Shown here: positions 8,588 through 15,945 of the stretch, piece by piece | How the letters are laid out: every line of letters begins with the position of its first letter | Numbering within the stretch: position 1 is the stretch's first letter | Source of the DNA: Kluyvera ascorbata ATCC 33433 | Lineage (GTDB): Bacteria; Pseudomonadota; Gammaproteobacteria; Enterobacterales; Enterobacteriaceae | DNA length: 63,762 nucleotides | Direction of reading: 5' to 3' | NCBI RefSeq assembly: GCF_000735365.1 | Contig: NZ_JMPL01000016.1 | Span: 1 to 63,762, forward strand | Translations under genes and position numbers: made by a program | Notes under the pieces: model-generated | What the model was told of the DNA's origin: nothing | Seen by the model: only the letters and a program-made list of their open reading frames with translations | Databases searched by the model: none

Positions 8588-9721
8588 ATGTTTGATTTAC
8601 TCCTGCGCCGTGCGCGCCTCGTCGACGATACCCTGACTGATATCGCCATGAAGGACGGTTCAATCGCGGCGCTGGGCGAGATTAGCGCGCCTGCCCTTAA
8701 AACCATCGACCTTGATGGCAAATACTACGCCAGCGCGGGCTGGATTGATTCTCACGTCCACTGCTACCCGAATTCCCCGATTTACCACGACGAACCGGAT
8801 AGCGTCGGTATCGCCACCGGTGTCACCACCGTGATTGATGCTGGCAGCACAGGTGCCGATGACGTGGATGATTTCTACCAGTTGACCCGCAAAGCCGCGA
8901 CCGACGTCTATGCGCTGCTCAATATTTCCCGCGTCGGGCTGATTGCCCAGAATGAACTGGCCAATATGGCCAATATCGATGCGGAAGCGGTGAAGCAGGC
9001 GGTGGCGCGCCATCCGGACTTTATCGTGGGCCTGAAAGCGCGCATGAGCAGCAGCGTGGTCGGCGAAAACGGCATTACGCCGCTGGAGCGGGGCAAAGCC
9101 ATTCAGAAAGAAAACGGCGACCTGCCGTTGATGGTGCACATTGGCAACAACCCGCCAAACCTCGATGAGATTGCCGAGCTGTTGAGCTCTGGCGACATCA
9201 TCACCCACTGTTACAACGGTAAACCGAACCGTATTCTGACGCCGGAAGGCGAACTGCGCGGCTCTATCGTGCGCGCCTTAAAACGCGGCGTACGTCTCGA
9301 CGTCGGCCACGGCACCGCGAGCTTCAGCTTTGAAGTGGCCCGCCGGGCGATTGCGATGGGCATTCTGCCGCACACCATCAGCTCCGATATCTACTGTCGT
9401 AACCGCATCGACGGCCCGGTGCGCTCGCTGGCGCTGGTGATGTCGAAATTCCTCGCCATTGGTATGTCGCTGCCGCAGGTCATTGACTGCGTCACGGCGA
9501 ACGCCGCCGAGGGGTTACGCCTGACGCACAAAGGTCGTCTGGCGGTGGGCTATGACGCGGACCTGACGCTGTTTACCGTGGCCCAGACCCCAACGGTACT
9601 GGTCGATGCCGAAAAAGAGAGCCTTCAGGCTGACAAAATTTTGCTGCCGCTTGCCGCGATTCGCGCGGGCAAGGGCTATCTGACCGAACAAGGGAGTGCG
9701 GAAAATGCCTTCGATTTTTGA
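8588..9721 (+). CDS. Amidohydrolase/deacetylase (EF_0837-like)
   Basis: Metal-dependent amidohydrolase of the urease/dihydroorotase superfamily, 377 residues. The metal-binding HxH is at His56/His58 (DSHVHCY). Further superfamily positions are a lysine in GLKARMSSS (possible carboxylated bridge), His in VHIGNN and ITHCYNG, and Asp in SSDIYC. In this neighbourhood it probably removes an acyl group from an amino-sugar acid or its phosphate before the ammonia-lyase step; the substrate is inferred. It overlaps the following gene by 17 bp. Confidence 0.85.
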   Translation: MFDLLLRRARLVDDTLTDIAMKDGSIAALGEISAPALKTIDLDGKYYASAGWIDSHVHCYPNSPIYHDEPDSVGIATGVTTVIDAGSTGADDVDDFYQLTRKAATDVYALLNISRVGLIAQNELANMANIDAEAVKQAVARHPDFIVGLKARMSSSVVGENGITPLERGKAIQKENGDLPLMVHIGNNPPNLDEIAELLSSGDIITHCYNGKPNRILTPEGELRGSIVRALKRGVRLDVGHGTASFSFEVARRAIAMGILPHTISSDIYCRNRIDGPVRSLALVMSKFLAIGMSLPQVIDCVTANAAEGLRLTHKGRLAVGYDADLTLFTVAQTPTVLVDAEKESLQADKILLPLAAIRAGKGYLTEQGSAENAFDF

Positions 9722-10823
9722 GAAATATGATTTAAAACAGGTGATTAACACCTCAGGCCGTATGACGATTCTTGGCGTCTCTACGCCGCGTCCGGAAGTG
9801 GTGGAAGCCGCGATGGCGGGTATGAACCAGTACTTCGAGATGAAAGATCTGGTGAATAAAACCGGCGCCTACATTGCGAAGCTGCTGGATGTAGAAGGGG
9901 CGACCGTCGTCTCCTGCGCCTCCGCCGGGATTGCGCAGTCGGTGGCGGCGGTGCTGGTAAAAGACAGCGACTGGCTGCTGGAAAACCTGCACGTTACCCC
10001 AATTGAAAACAACGAAATCGTGCTGCCGAAAGGCCACAACGTCAACTTCGGCGCGCCGGTCGGCACCATGGTAGCGTTGGGCGGCGGTAAGCTGATGGAA
10101 GCGGGCTACGCCAACGAATGCTCCGCCGATCAGCTAGCGGCGGCGATTACCCCGCGTACCGCAGCGATTCTTTACATCAAATCTCACCACTGCGTGCAGA
10201 AAAGCATGCTCAACGTGGCGCAGGCCGCGGCGGTGGCACGCAGCCATAATCTGCCGCTGATCGTCGATGCGGCGGCGGAAGAAGATCTACAGGCCTACTA
10301 CCGTGCGGGCGCGGATCTGGTTATCTACAGCGGCGCGAAGGCCATTGAAGGGCCAACCAGCGGGCTGGTTATTGGTAAAACCCAGTACGTTGAGTGGGTT
10401 AAGCGTCAGTCGAACGGTATTGGCCGCGCCATGAAGGTGGGCAAAGAGGGCATTCTTGGCCTCACCTGTGCCATTGAACATTACCTGACGGCGACCAAAG
10501 AGAGCGGCGAAGAGATGGTGGCGAAGATGACGCCGTTTATCGAAGCGCTGAATACGCTCAACGGCGTGACCGCTCGCGTGGTGTGGGACAGCGCAGGCCG
10601 TGACATTGCACGCGCCGAGATTAAATTTGATGAAGCCGTGACCGGCGTGCACACCGGTGACCTGGTGGCGGCGCTGAAGCAGGGCGAATACGCCATTTAC
10701 TTCCGCGGTTACAAGGCCAATGAAGGCATTATTGAAGCCGATGTCCGCAGCGTGGATGCACAGCAGCTGGAGATTGTCTCCCGCCGTATTGCTGAAGTCT
10801 TAAACCAGGAGAAAAAAGCATGA
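9705..10823 (+). CDS. DgaE-like PLP-dependent ammonia-lyase (EF_0838-like)
   Basis: Selenocysteine synthase-related PLP enzyme of 372 residues, in the family of Salmonella D-glucosaminate-6-phosphate ammonia-lyase (DgaE), which forms 2-keto-3-deoxy-6-phosphogluconate and ammonia. PLP features are the aspartate in LIVDAAAEED (Asp188) and the Schiff-base lysine in YSGAKAIEGP (Lys212). ATG 9705, preceded by GGGAG, is chosen over the GTG three codons upstream. The stop overlaps the aldolase start by 4 bp (ATGA). The exact substrate may differ from glucosaminate-6-phosphate. Confidence 0.87.
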   Translation: MPSIFEKYDLKQVINTSGRMTILGVSTPRPEVVEAAMAGMNQYFEMKDLVNKTGAYIAKLLDVEGATVVSCASAGIAQSVAAVLVKDSDWLLENLHVTPIENNEIVLPKGHNVNFGAPVGTMVALGGGKLMEAGYANECSADQLAAAITPRTAAILYIKSHHCVQKSMLNVAQAAAVARSHNLPLIVDAAAEEDLQAYYRAGADLVIYSGAKAIEGPTSGLVIGKTQYVEWVKRQSNGIGRAMKVGKEGILGLTCAIEHYLTATKESGEEMVAKMTPFIEALNTLNGVTARVVWDSAGRDIARAEIKFDEAVTGVHTGDLVAALKQGEYAIYFRGYKANEGIIEADVRSVDAQQLEIVSRRIAEVLNQEKKA

Positions 10824-11560
10824 AACTGACCCCAAACTTTTACCGTGACCGCGTTTGCCTGAACGTTCTGGCAGGCAGCAAGCAGAACGCCAGCGAGATT
10901 TACGAAGCGGCGGAAGGTCATGTGCTGGTGGGTGTGCTCTCCAAAAACTATCCGGACATCGCCAGCGCGGTGGCCGATATGCGTGAATACGCGAAACTGA
11001 TTGATAACGCACTGTCTGTAGGCCTGGGCGCGGGCGACCCGAACCAGTCGGCGATGGTCAGCGAAATCTCCCGCCAGGTGCAGCCGCAGCACGTTAACCA
11101 GGTCTTCACCGGCGTGGCAACCAGCCGCGCGCTGCTGGGTCAGAACGAAACCGTGGTCAACGGCCTGGTGTCGCCAACCGGCACCGTCGGCATGGTCAAA
11201 ATCTCAACCGGTCCGCTCTCCAGCAATGCGCCAGACGGCATTGTGCCGCTGGAAACGGCGATTGCTCTGCTGAAAGATATGGGCGGCAGCTCGATTAAAT
11301 ACTTCCCGATGGGCGGCCTGAAGCATCGCGATGAGTTTGTTGCGGTAGCTGAAGCCTGCGCACGCCATGATTTCTGGCTGGAGCCAACCGGCGGTATTGA
11401 CCTCGACAACTACGGCGAAATCCTGAAAATTGCGCTGGATGCTGGAGTTAGCAAAATTATCCCCCATATCTATAGCTCGATTATTGATAAGGCGAGCGGG
11501 AATACGCGTCCGGCGGATGTGCGTCAACTGCTGGATATGACGAAACAGCTTGTTAAGTAG
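10820..11560 (+). CDS. DgaF-like KDGP aldolase (EF_0839-like)
   Basis: TIM-barrel aldolase of 246 residues, similar to Salmonella DgaF, which splits 2-keto-3-deoxy-6-phosphogluconate into pyruvate and glyceraldehyde 3-phosphate. The segments VGMVKIST and SIKYFPMGGLKH carry candidate Schiff-base lysines and a phosphate-binding glycine turn. It is the last gene of the operon, sharing ATGA with the upstream gene, and is followed by a boxC-like repeat pair that may mark the transcript end. Confidence 0.88.
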   Translation: MKLTPNFYRDRVCLNVLAGSKQNASEIYEAAEGHVLVGVLSKNYPDIASAVADMREYAKLIDNALSVGLGAGDPNQSAMVSEISRQVQPQHVNQVFTGVATSRALLGQNETVVNGLVSPTGTVGMVKISTGPLSSNAPDGIVPLETAIALLKDMGGSSIKYFPMGGLKHRDEFVAVAEACARHDFWLEPTGGIDLDNYGEILKIALDAGVSKIIPHIYSSIIDKASGNTRPADVRQLLDMTKQLVK

Positions 11561-11569
11561 CGCGATTAA

Positions 11570-11665
11570 CCCCCTCACCCTAACCCTCTCCCCACAGGGG
11601 AGAGGGGACCACCCGGTTTTCTCCCTCGGCCCTGTGGGGAGAGGGCCGGGGTGAGGGGGAAAACC
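11570..11665. repeat. Paired boxC-like palindromic repeat
   Basis: Same inverted pair as at 2593-2700: CCCCTCACCCTAACC with a CTCTCCCC/GGGGAGAG hairpin, then the reverse unit ending GGGGTGAGGGGG. It lies between the aldolase and lactonase genes and may separate two transcripts. Confidence 0.8.
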
Positions 11666-11690
11666 CCCACCGAACCATCAAGGAGTCACC

Positions 11691-12842
11691 ATGCCAACCG
11701 CTCGTCACCTGCTTGTTGCTTCACTCTCTCTGCTTGCCGCCAGCGCCGCCGCGCAAACTCAGTACGCCTGGGTGGGTACTTACAACCCTAACGGTGAAGG
11801 CCTGTACCGTTTTACCGTCGATGGAAAAACCGGCGAGCTGCGCGATAAAACGCTCGTCAGTTCGCTGCCGAACGTCGCGCAGCTGACCGTCAGCCAGGAT
11901 GGCAAAACCCTGTACGCCGCCAGTGAAGTTGAAAAAGGCGTGGTGCAGGCGTGGCGCATTGCCGCCAACGGCGAGCTTAGCGAGCTGAATCAGGTGGCTT
12001 CCGGCGGCGCCGGCCCGGTCTATCTCTCGCTGACCCCAGATGGCCGCCATCTACTTGTCGCCAACTACGTGAGCGGCTCGATTGCCGTATTGCCGGTGAA
12101 AGAGGACGGCAGCCTGGGTGACGCGGTCGATGTACGTCAGGATCAAGGGCCCGCAGGTGCCGCGCGACCGGCTGCGGCGGCTGAAGGCAGCTTTGCCGTC
12201 AGCGATCATAACGGCCCGCATGCGCATATGATCTCGGCCGATCCGAGCGGGAAGTTTGTCTTCTCCACCGATCTGGGACTCGACAGGATCTACCAGTACC
12301 GGATGGACAGCGCCAGCGGCAAGCTAACGCCGAACGACCCGCCGTTTATCGCCGCGTCGTCCGCCGGAGCGGGGCCGCGACATTTTGTCTTCACCCCTGC
12401 CGGGGATGGACTATGGTTGATTAATGAAGAAGCTTCCACGCTGACGTTTTATCACCTCGATAAACAGAGCGGACTGCTGCGCGAAGGGAAAACGGTCTCT
12501 GCCTTGCCGAAAGAGTACAAAGGCACCAGCTTTGCCGCCGGTCTGGTATTAAGCCAGGACGGCAAGCAGCTGTACGTCGCTAACCGCTTACACAACAGCA
12601 TCGCCCACTTTACCGTGATGGCCGATGGCAGCCTGAAACACCAGGATGACATCTGGACGCGTGGCGACTATCCGCGAACGTTAACGCTGGATAAGCAAGG
12701 GCACTGGCTCTATGTGATGAATCAGCGTAGCGACAATATCACCCGCTTTAGCGTAGCGCCGAAGGACGGAAAACTGACGTTCTCCCCGGACTACACCCCG
12801 GTTGGCAGCCCATCGCAGATGGTGATCTCTGCCCAACCCTAA
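11691..12842 (+). CDS. Exported lactonase-type beta-propeller (YbhE/Pgl family)
   Basis: Protein of 383 residues in the 6-phosphogluconolactonase (COG2706) seven-bladed propeller family. Unlike cytoplasmic Pgl it has a signal peptide: MPTARHLL, a hydrophobic core, then cleavage near AAA-QT at about 20-22, so it should act in the periplasm. Blade repeats are visible (DGKTLYAAS, DGRHLLVANY, DGKQLYVAN, LYVMNQRSDN). The conserved HAH-type segment GPHAHMISADPSG is present. Next to a sugar-acid operon, a role in opening an aldonolactone outside the inner membrane is plausible but inferred. A good AAGGAG site precedes the start. Confidence 0.82.
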   Translation: MPTARHLLVASLSLLAASAAAQTQYAWVGTYNPNGEGLYRFTVDGKTGELRDKTLVSSLPNVAQLTVSQDGKTLYAASEVEKGVVQAWRIAANGELSELNQVASGGAGPVYLSLTPDGRHLLVANYVSGSIAVLPVKEDGSLGDAVDVRQDQGPAGAARPAAAAEGSFAVSDHNGPHAHMISADPSGKFVFSTDLGLDRIYQYRMDSASGKLTPNDPPFIAASSAGAGPRHFVFTPAGDGLWLINEEASTLTFYHLDKQSGLLREGKTVSALPKEYKGTSFAAGLVLSQDGKQLYVANRLHNSIAHFTVMADGSLKHQDDIWTRGDYPRTLTLDKQGHWLYVMNQRSDNITRFSVAPKDGKLTFSPDYTPVGSPSQMVISAQP

Positions 12843-12864
12843 GCCGTAACAGGAAGGAACCGAC

Positions 12865-14775
12865 ATGCGATTTCCCAATCAACGTTTAGCGCAACTCTTT
12901 ACTCTGCTGCAAAACGAAACGCTGCCGCAGGACGAACTGGCGCAGCGATTGTCGGTTTCGACCCGCACCGTACGCGCCGATATCACCGCTTTAAACGAGC
13001 TGCTGATGCATCACGGCGCGCAGTTTGTCCTGGCCCGCGGCAGCGGTTATCAACTGAAGATTGACGATCCTTCTCGCTATCAGCAGCTTGAAGCAACCGC
13101 GCCCAAGCCGCAGCACATTCCCCGTACCGCCCAGGATCGCATTCACTTTCTGCTGGTGCGTTTTCTGACTTCGGCATTCTCCATCAAGCTCGAAGATCTC
13201 GCCGACGAATGGTTTGTCAGCCGGGCGACGCTACAGGGCGATATGGTCGACGTTCGCGAACGCTTTCAGCGTTATCAGCTAACGCTGGAGACGCGCCCGC
13301 GTCACGGCATGAAGCTGTTCGGCGGCGAGGTGTCGATTCGCGCCTGTCTTACCGACCTGCTGTGGGAGCTCAGCCAGCAGGGGCCGCTGAATCCGATGAT
13401 CCGCCAGGAAGCGTTTGATGATAGCGTGCCCGCCGCGCTGGAAGCTGTACTGGAAGAGACGTTGGTGCGCCATCGCGTGCGCCTTACCGACGTGGGTGAG
13501 CGCTTTATCTGCCTGTACGGCGCGGTCGCCGCTCGTCGCGTAAGCGGAGGTTATCCGCTGGCGGATTTCAGCGCCGAAGAGGTCGCGCAGAACGTGCGTG
13601 ATGTGGCTCATGACGTGGCGAACGCGCTGCAAAAACTGACTGGAAAACCGTTCTCCCAGGCCGAAGAAGCCTGGCTGTGCGTGCATCTTGCCGCTCGCCA
13701 GGTACAGGACGTCGACCCGGAAACCATCAGCGCCGACGATGACGAAGCGCTGGTAAACTACATCCTGCGCTATATCAATCAGCAGTATAACTACAACCTG
13801 CTGGAAGACGCGCAGCTGCACGCGGACCTGCTGACCCACATCAAAACTATGATCACCCGCGTGCGCTACCAGATTATGATCCCTAACCCGCTGCTCGATA
13901 ACATCAAGCAGCACTACCCGATGGCGTGGGATATGACGCTGGCGGCGGTTTCAAGCTGGGGGAAATATACGCCGTATACCATCAGTGAAAACGAAATCGG
14001 TTTTCTGGTGCTGCACATCGGCGTGGGGCTAGAGCGACACTACAATATCGGCTACCAGCGCCAGCCAAAAGTGCTGCTGGTGTGCGATGCCGGTAACGCC
14101 ATGGTGCGGGTGATTGAAGCCATTTTGCAGCGCAAATATCCGCAGGTGGAGATAGCCGTTACGCTTTCTCAGCGCGAGTACGAACAGCTGGCGAGCGTGA
14201 GCGAAGATTTTGTCATTTCAACGGTGCGCATCAGCGAAAAAGAGAAGCCGGTCGTCACCATTTCACCGTTCCCCACGGATTATCAGCTGGACCAGATTGG
14301 CAAGCTGGTGCTGGTCGACCGTACGCGCCCATGGATGCTGAATAAGTTCTTCGACGCCGCGCATTTTCGGGTGATTGACGGGCCGATGGACCAGCAGACG
14401 CTGTTCGCCGAACTCTGCCAGCAGCTTGAGCAGGAAGGGTTTGTCGATGAAGCGTTTCACGCCTCGGTGGTGGAGCGTGAAGCCATTGTCAGTACCATGC
14501 TCGGCGATGGCATCGCGCTGCCGCACGCCCTGGGGCTGCTGGCGCAAAAAACCGTGGTCTACACCGTCATTGCCCCACAGGGTATCGCCTGGGGTGATGA
14601 AACTGCCCACATCATCTTCCTGCTGGCGATCAGTAAAAGCGAGTATGAAGAGGCGATGGCTATCTACGATATCTTCGTCACTTTCCTGCGCGAACGCGCC
14701 ATGACGCGCCTGTCGGCAACCCGCAGCTTTGATGAGTTTAAAGCGGTGGCGATGGAGTGCGTCAGCCGGTTTTGA
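12865..14775 (+). CDS. BglG/LicR-type PRD transcriptional regulator
   Basis: Multidomain regulator of 636 residues. Domains in order: N-terminal HTH (about 1-60, LSVSTRTVRADITALN), a second winged-helix-like region, two PRD domains (about 165-390), an EIIB-like domain starting near 400 (KVLLVCDAGNA, with the phospho-acceptor-type Cys) and a C-terminal EIIA-like domain with active-site His near 554 (GIALPHALG). Such proteins are DNA-binding activators tuned by PTS phosphorylation. It starts 22 bp after the lactonase gene, so they are probably co-transcribed, and it is the best candidate regulator of the 6.1-11.6 kb operon. Confidence 0.88.
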   Translation: MRFPNQRLAQLFTLLQNETLPQDELAQRLSVSTRTVRADITALNELLMHHGAQFVLARGSGYQLKIDDPSRYQQLEATAPKPQHIPRTAQDRIHFLLVRFLTSAFSIKLEDLADEWFVSRATLQGDMVDVRERFQRYQLTLETRPRHGMKLFGGEVSIRACLTDLLWELSQQGPLNPMIRQEAFDDSVPAALEAVLEETLVRHRVRLTDVGERFICLYGAVAARRVSGGYPLADFSAEEVAQNVRDVAHDVANALQKLTGKPFSQAEEAWLCVHLAARQVQDVDPETISADDDEALVNYILRYINQQYNYNLLEDAQLHADLLTHIKTMITRVRYQIMIPNPLLDNIKQHYPMAWDMTLAAVSSWGKYTPYTISENEIGFLVLHIGVGLERHYNIGYQRQPKVLLVCDAGNAMVRVIEAILQRKYPQVEIAVTLSQREYEQLASVSEDFVISTVRISEKEKPVVTISPFPTDYQLDQIGKLVLVDRTRPWMLNKFFDAAHFRVIDGPMDQQTLFAELCQQLEQEGFVDEAFHASVVEREAIVSTMLGDGIALPHALGLLAQKTVVYTVIAPQGIAWGDETAHIIFLLAISKSEYEEAMAIYDIFVTFLRERAMTRLSATRSFDEFKAVAMECVSRF

Positions 14776-14805
14776 GAGGCGTTATCCAGAAAGTAATGTA
14801 ATTCA

Positions 14806-14831
14806 GATGTAATGCTATAATGCATTACATC
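14806..14831. promoter_or_regulatory. Operator/promoter of the RelBE-type module
   Basis: Perfect 10-bp arms GATGTAATGC and GCATTACATC flank TATAAT, which is placed as a -10 hexamer. This is a typical arrangement for repression by the antitoxin-toxin complex. The antitoxin ATG is 22 bp downstream. A partial extra copy of the arm (GTAATGTAATTC) lies just upstream. Confidence 0.78.
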
Positions 14832-14852
14832 TTTACGTTTTCTGGAGGCATA

Positions 14853-15095
14853 ATGGCCACGCTCAACGTCCGACTGGACGATAATCTCAAAAAAGAGGCT
14901 TACGCCGTGCTGGAAAAACTCGATATCACGCCAACCGAAGCCGTCCGACTTCTCTTTCAGTACGTTGCCGAAAATGGGCGCATGCCGGTAAAAACGGTGA
15001 CCATTAGCGATAGTGAAGAGGCGCTGCTGCAAAGCGTTCGCGAGCGTCTGGCTAATCCGGAGAAGGGCATTAAGGTTAGCCTGGATGACCTATGA
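14853..15095 (+). CDS. RelB/DinJ-family antitoxin
   Basis: An 80-residue antitoxin with an N-terminal ribbon-helix-helix DNA-binding part (ATLNVRLDDNLKKEAYAVLE, about 2-45; TPTEAVRLLFQYV) and a C-terminal toxin-binding tail ending KGIKVSLDDL. ATG 14853 is preceded by TGGAGG; an earlier in-frame ATG at 14820 lies inside the operator. It overlaps the toxin gene by 11 bp. It should neutralise the downstream RelE-type toxin and repress its own promoter. Confidence 0.9.
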   Translation: MATLNVRLDDNLKKEAYAVLEKLDITPTEAVRLLFQYVAENGRMPVKTVTISDSEEALLQSVRERLANPEKGIKVSLDDL

Positions 15096-15369
15096 GCTGG
15101 AGTTTGATCCTCGTGCGCTTCGGGAGTGGCATAAGCTCGGTGAAACGGTAAAAGCACAGTTTAAAAGCCGTTTGGCAAAGGTGTTACAGAACCCACGAGT
15201 ACCCTCTACCAGGCTGCATGAATTTCCTGACTGCTACAAAATAAAGCTCAAATCATCCGGGTATCGCCTGGTATATCAGGTTCGCGACGACGTCGTGGTC
15301 GTCTTTGTTATCGCGGTGGGAAAACGAGAAAGGTCAGCCGTTTATCGGGACGCGCATAAACGGCTGTAG
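15085..15369 (+). CDS. RelE-family mRNA interferase toxin
   Basis: A 94-residue RelE/ParE-superfamily toxin starting MTYELEFDPRALREWHKL. RelE-type features are the early EFDPRALREW helix, the LKSSGYRLVYQV strand with Arg, and the C-terminal KRERSAVYRDA segment; together these fit ribosome-dependent mRNA cleavage rather than gyrase inhibition. ATG 15085 overlaps the antitoxin end. It ends three bases before the convergent nrdG, so the module was inserted very close to the nrd operon. Confidence 0.9.
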   Translation: MTYELEFDPRALREWHKLGETVKAQFKSRLAKVLQNPRVPSTRLHEFPDCYKIKLKSSGYRLVYQVRDDVVVVFVIAVGKRERSAVYRDAHKRL

Positions 15370-15372
15370 CGC

Positions 15373-15837
15373 TTAACGCAGGTGGTGCACCACCTGATTA
15401 CTGCTGCCGCGCCAGATAAGCGCCGGGTCTTTTAAGTCCTGCACAAACTTACCGTCAACCAGCACGTTGATAAGGTCGACGACCTCCATCTGCGTGGCGT
15501 TAAGCTCGTCAATCTTATAGCCGGTCCAGACCCAGATATCTTTACCGGGGCATTCGGCGTGAATACGCTGAACCAGCTTGAGAATTTCCGGTACGTTTTG
15601 TGGGTGCAGCGGGTCGCCGCCGGAGAGTGAAATCCCCTGGCGCTTTACGCGGGTGTCGTTCAGGTCGGCGATGATGCGGTCGGCCATCTCGGCGGTAAAC
15701 GGCTGGCCGGAGTTCACCCGCCAGGTGCTTTTGTTGTAGCAGCCGGGGCATTCGTGCACGCAGCCGGAAACAAACAGCGTGCAGCGCGTACCGGGGCCGT
15801 TAACGATGTCGACGGGGTAGTATTGATGGTAATTCAT
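15373..15837 (-). CDS. nrdG: Anaerobic ribonucleotide reductase activase
   Basis: Radical-SAM activase of 154 residues that makes the glycyl radical on NrdD. The [4Fe-4S] cysteines are Cys26, Cys30 and Cys33 (CVHECPGC), and SGGDP follows as the SAM-binding motif. Sequence is nearly identical to E. coli NrdG. It lies 108 bp downstream of nrdD, with a boxC-like repeat in between, and is co-transcribed with it in E. coli. Confidence 0.97.
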   Translation of the reverse strand: MNYHQYYPVDIVNGPGTRCTLFVSGCVHECPGCYNKSTWRVNSGQPFTAEMADRIIADLNDTRVKRQGISLSGGDPLHPQNVPEILKLVQRIHAECPGKDIWVWTGYKIDELNATQMEVVDLINVLVDGKFVQDLKDPALIWRGSSNQVVHHLR

Positions 15838-15893
15838 TTTCGCGTTCCAGATTGTCTGGCCGGTATACGGTCATGCGGCGAGCGGTAAAACGG

Positions 15894-15930
15894 TTCCCTC
15901 TCCCCTAAGGGGAGAGGGTTAGGGAGAGGG
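15894..15930. repeat. Single boxC-like repeat
   Basis: CCCTCTCCCCTAAGGGGAGAGGG hairpin with a GTTAGGGAGAGGG tail in the nrdD-nrdG intergenic region; a single copy of the unit seen as pairs at 2.6 and 11.6 kb. Confidence 0.75.
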
Positions 15931-15945
15931 ATAAACCGCCCGAAC

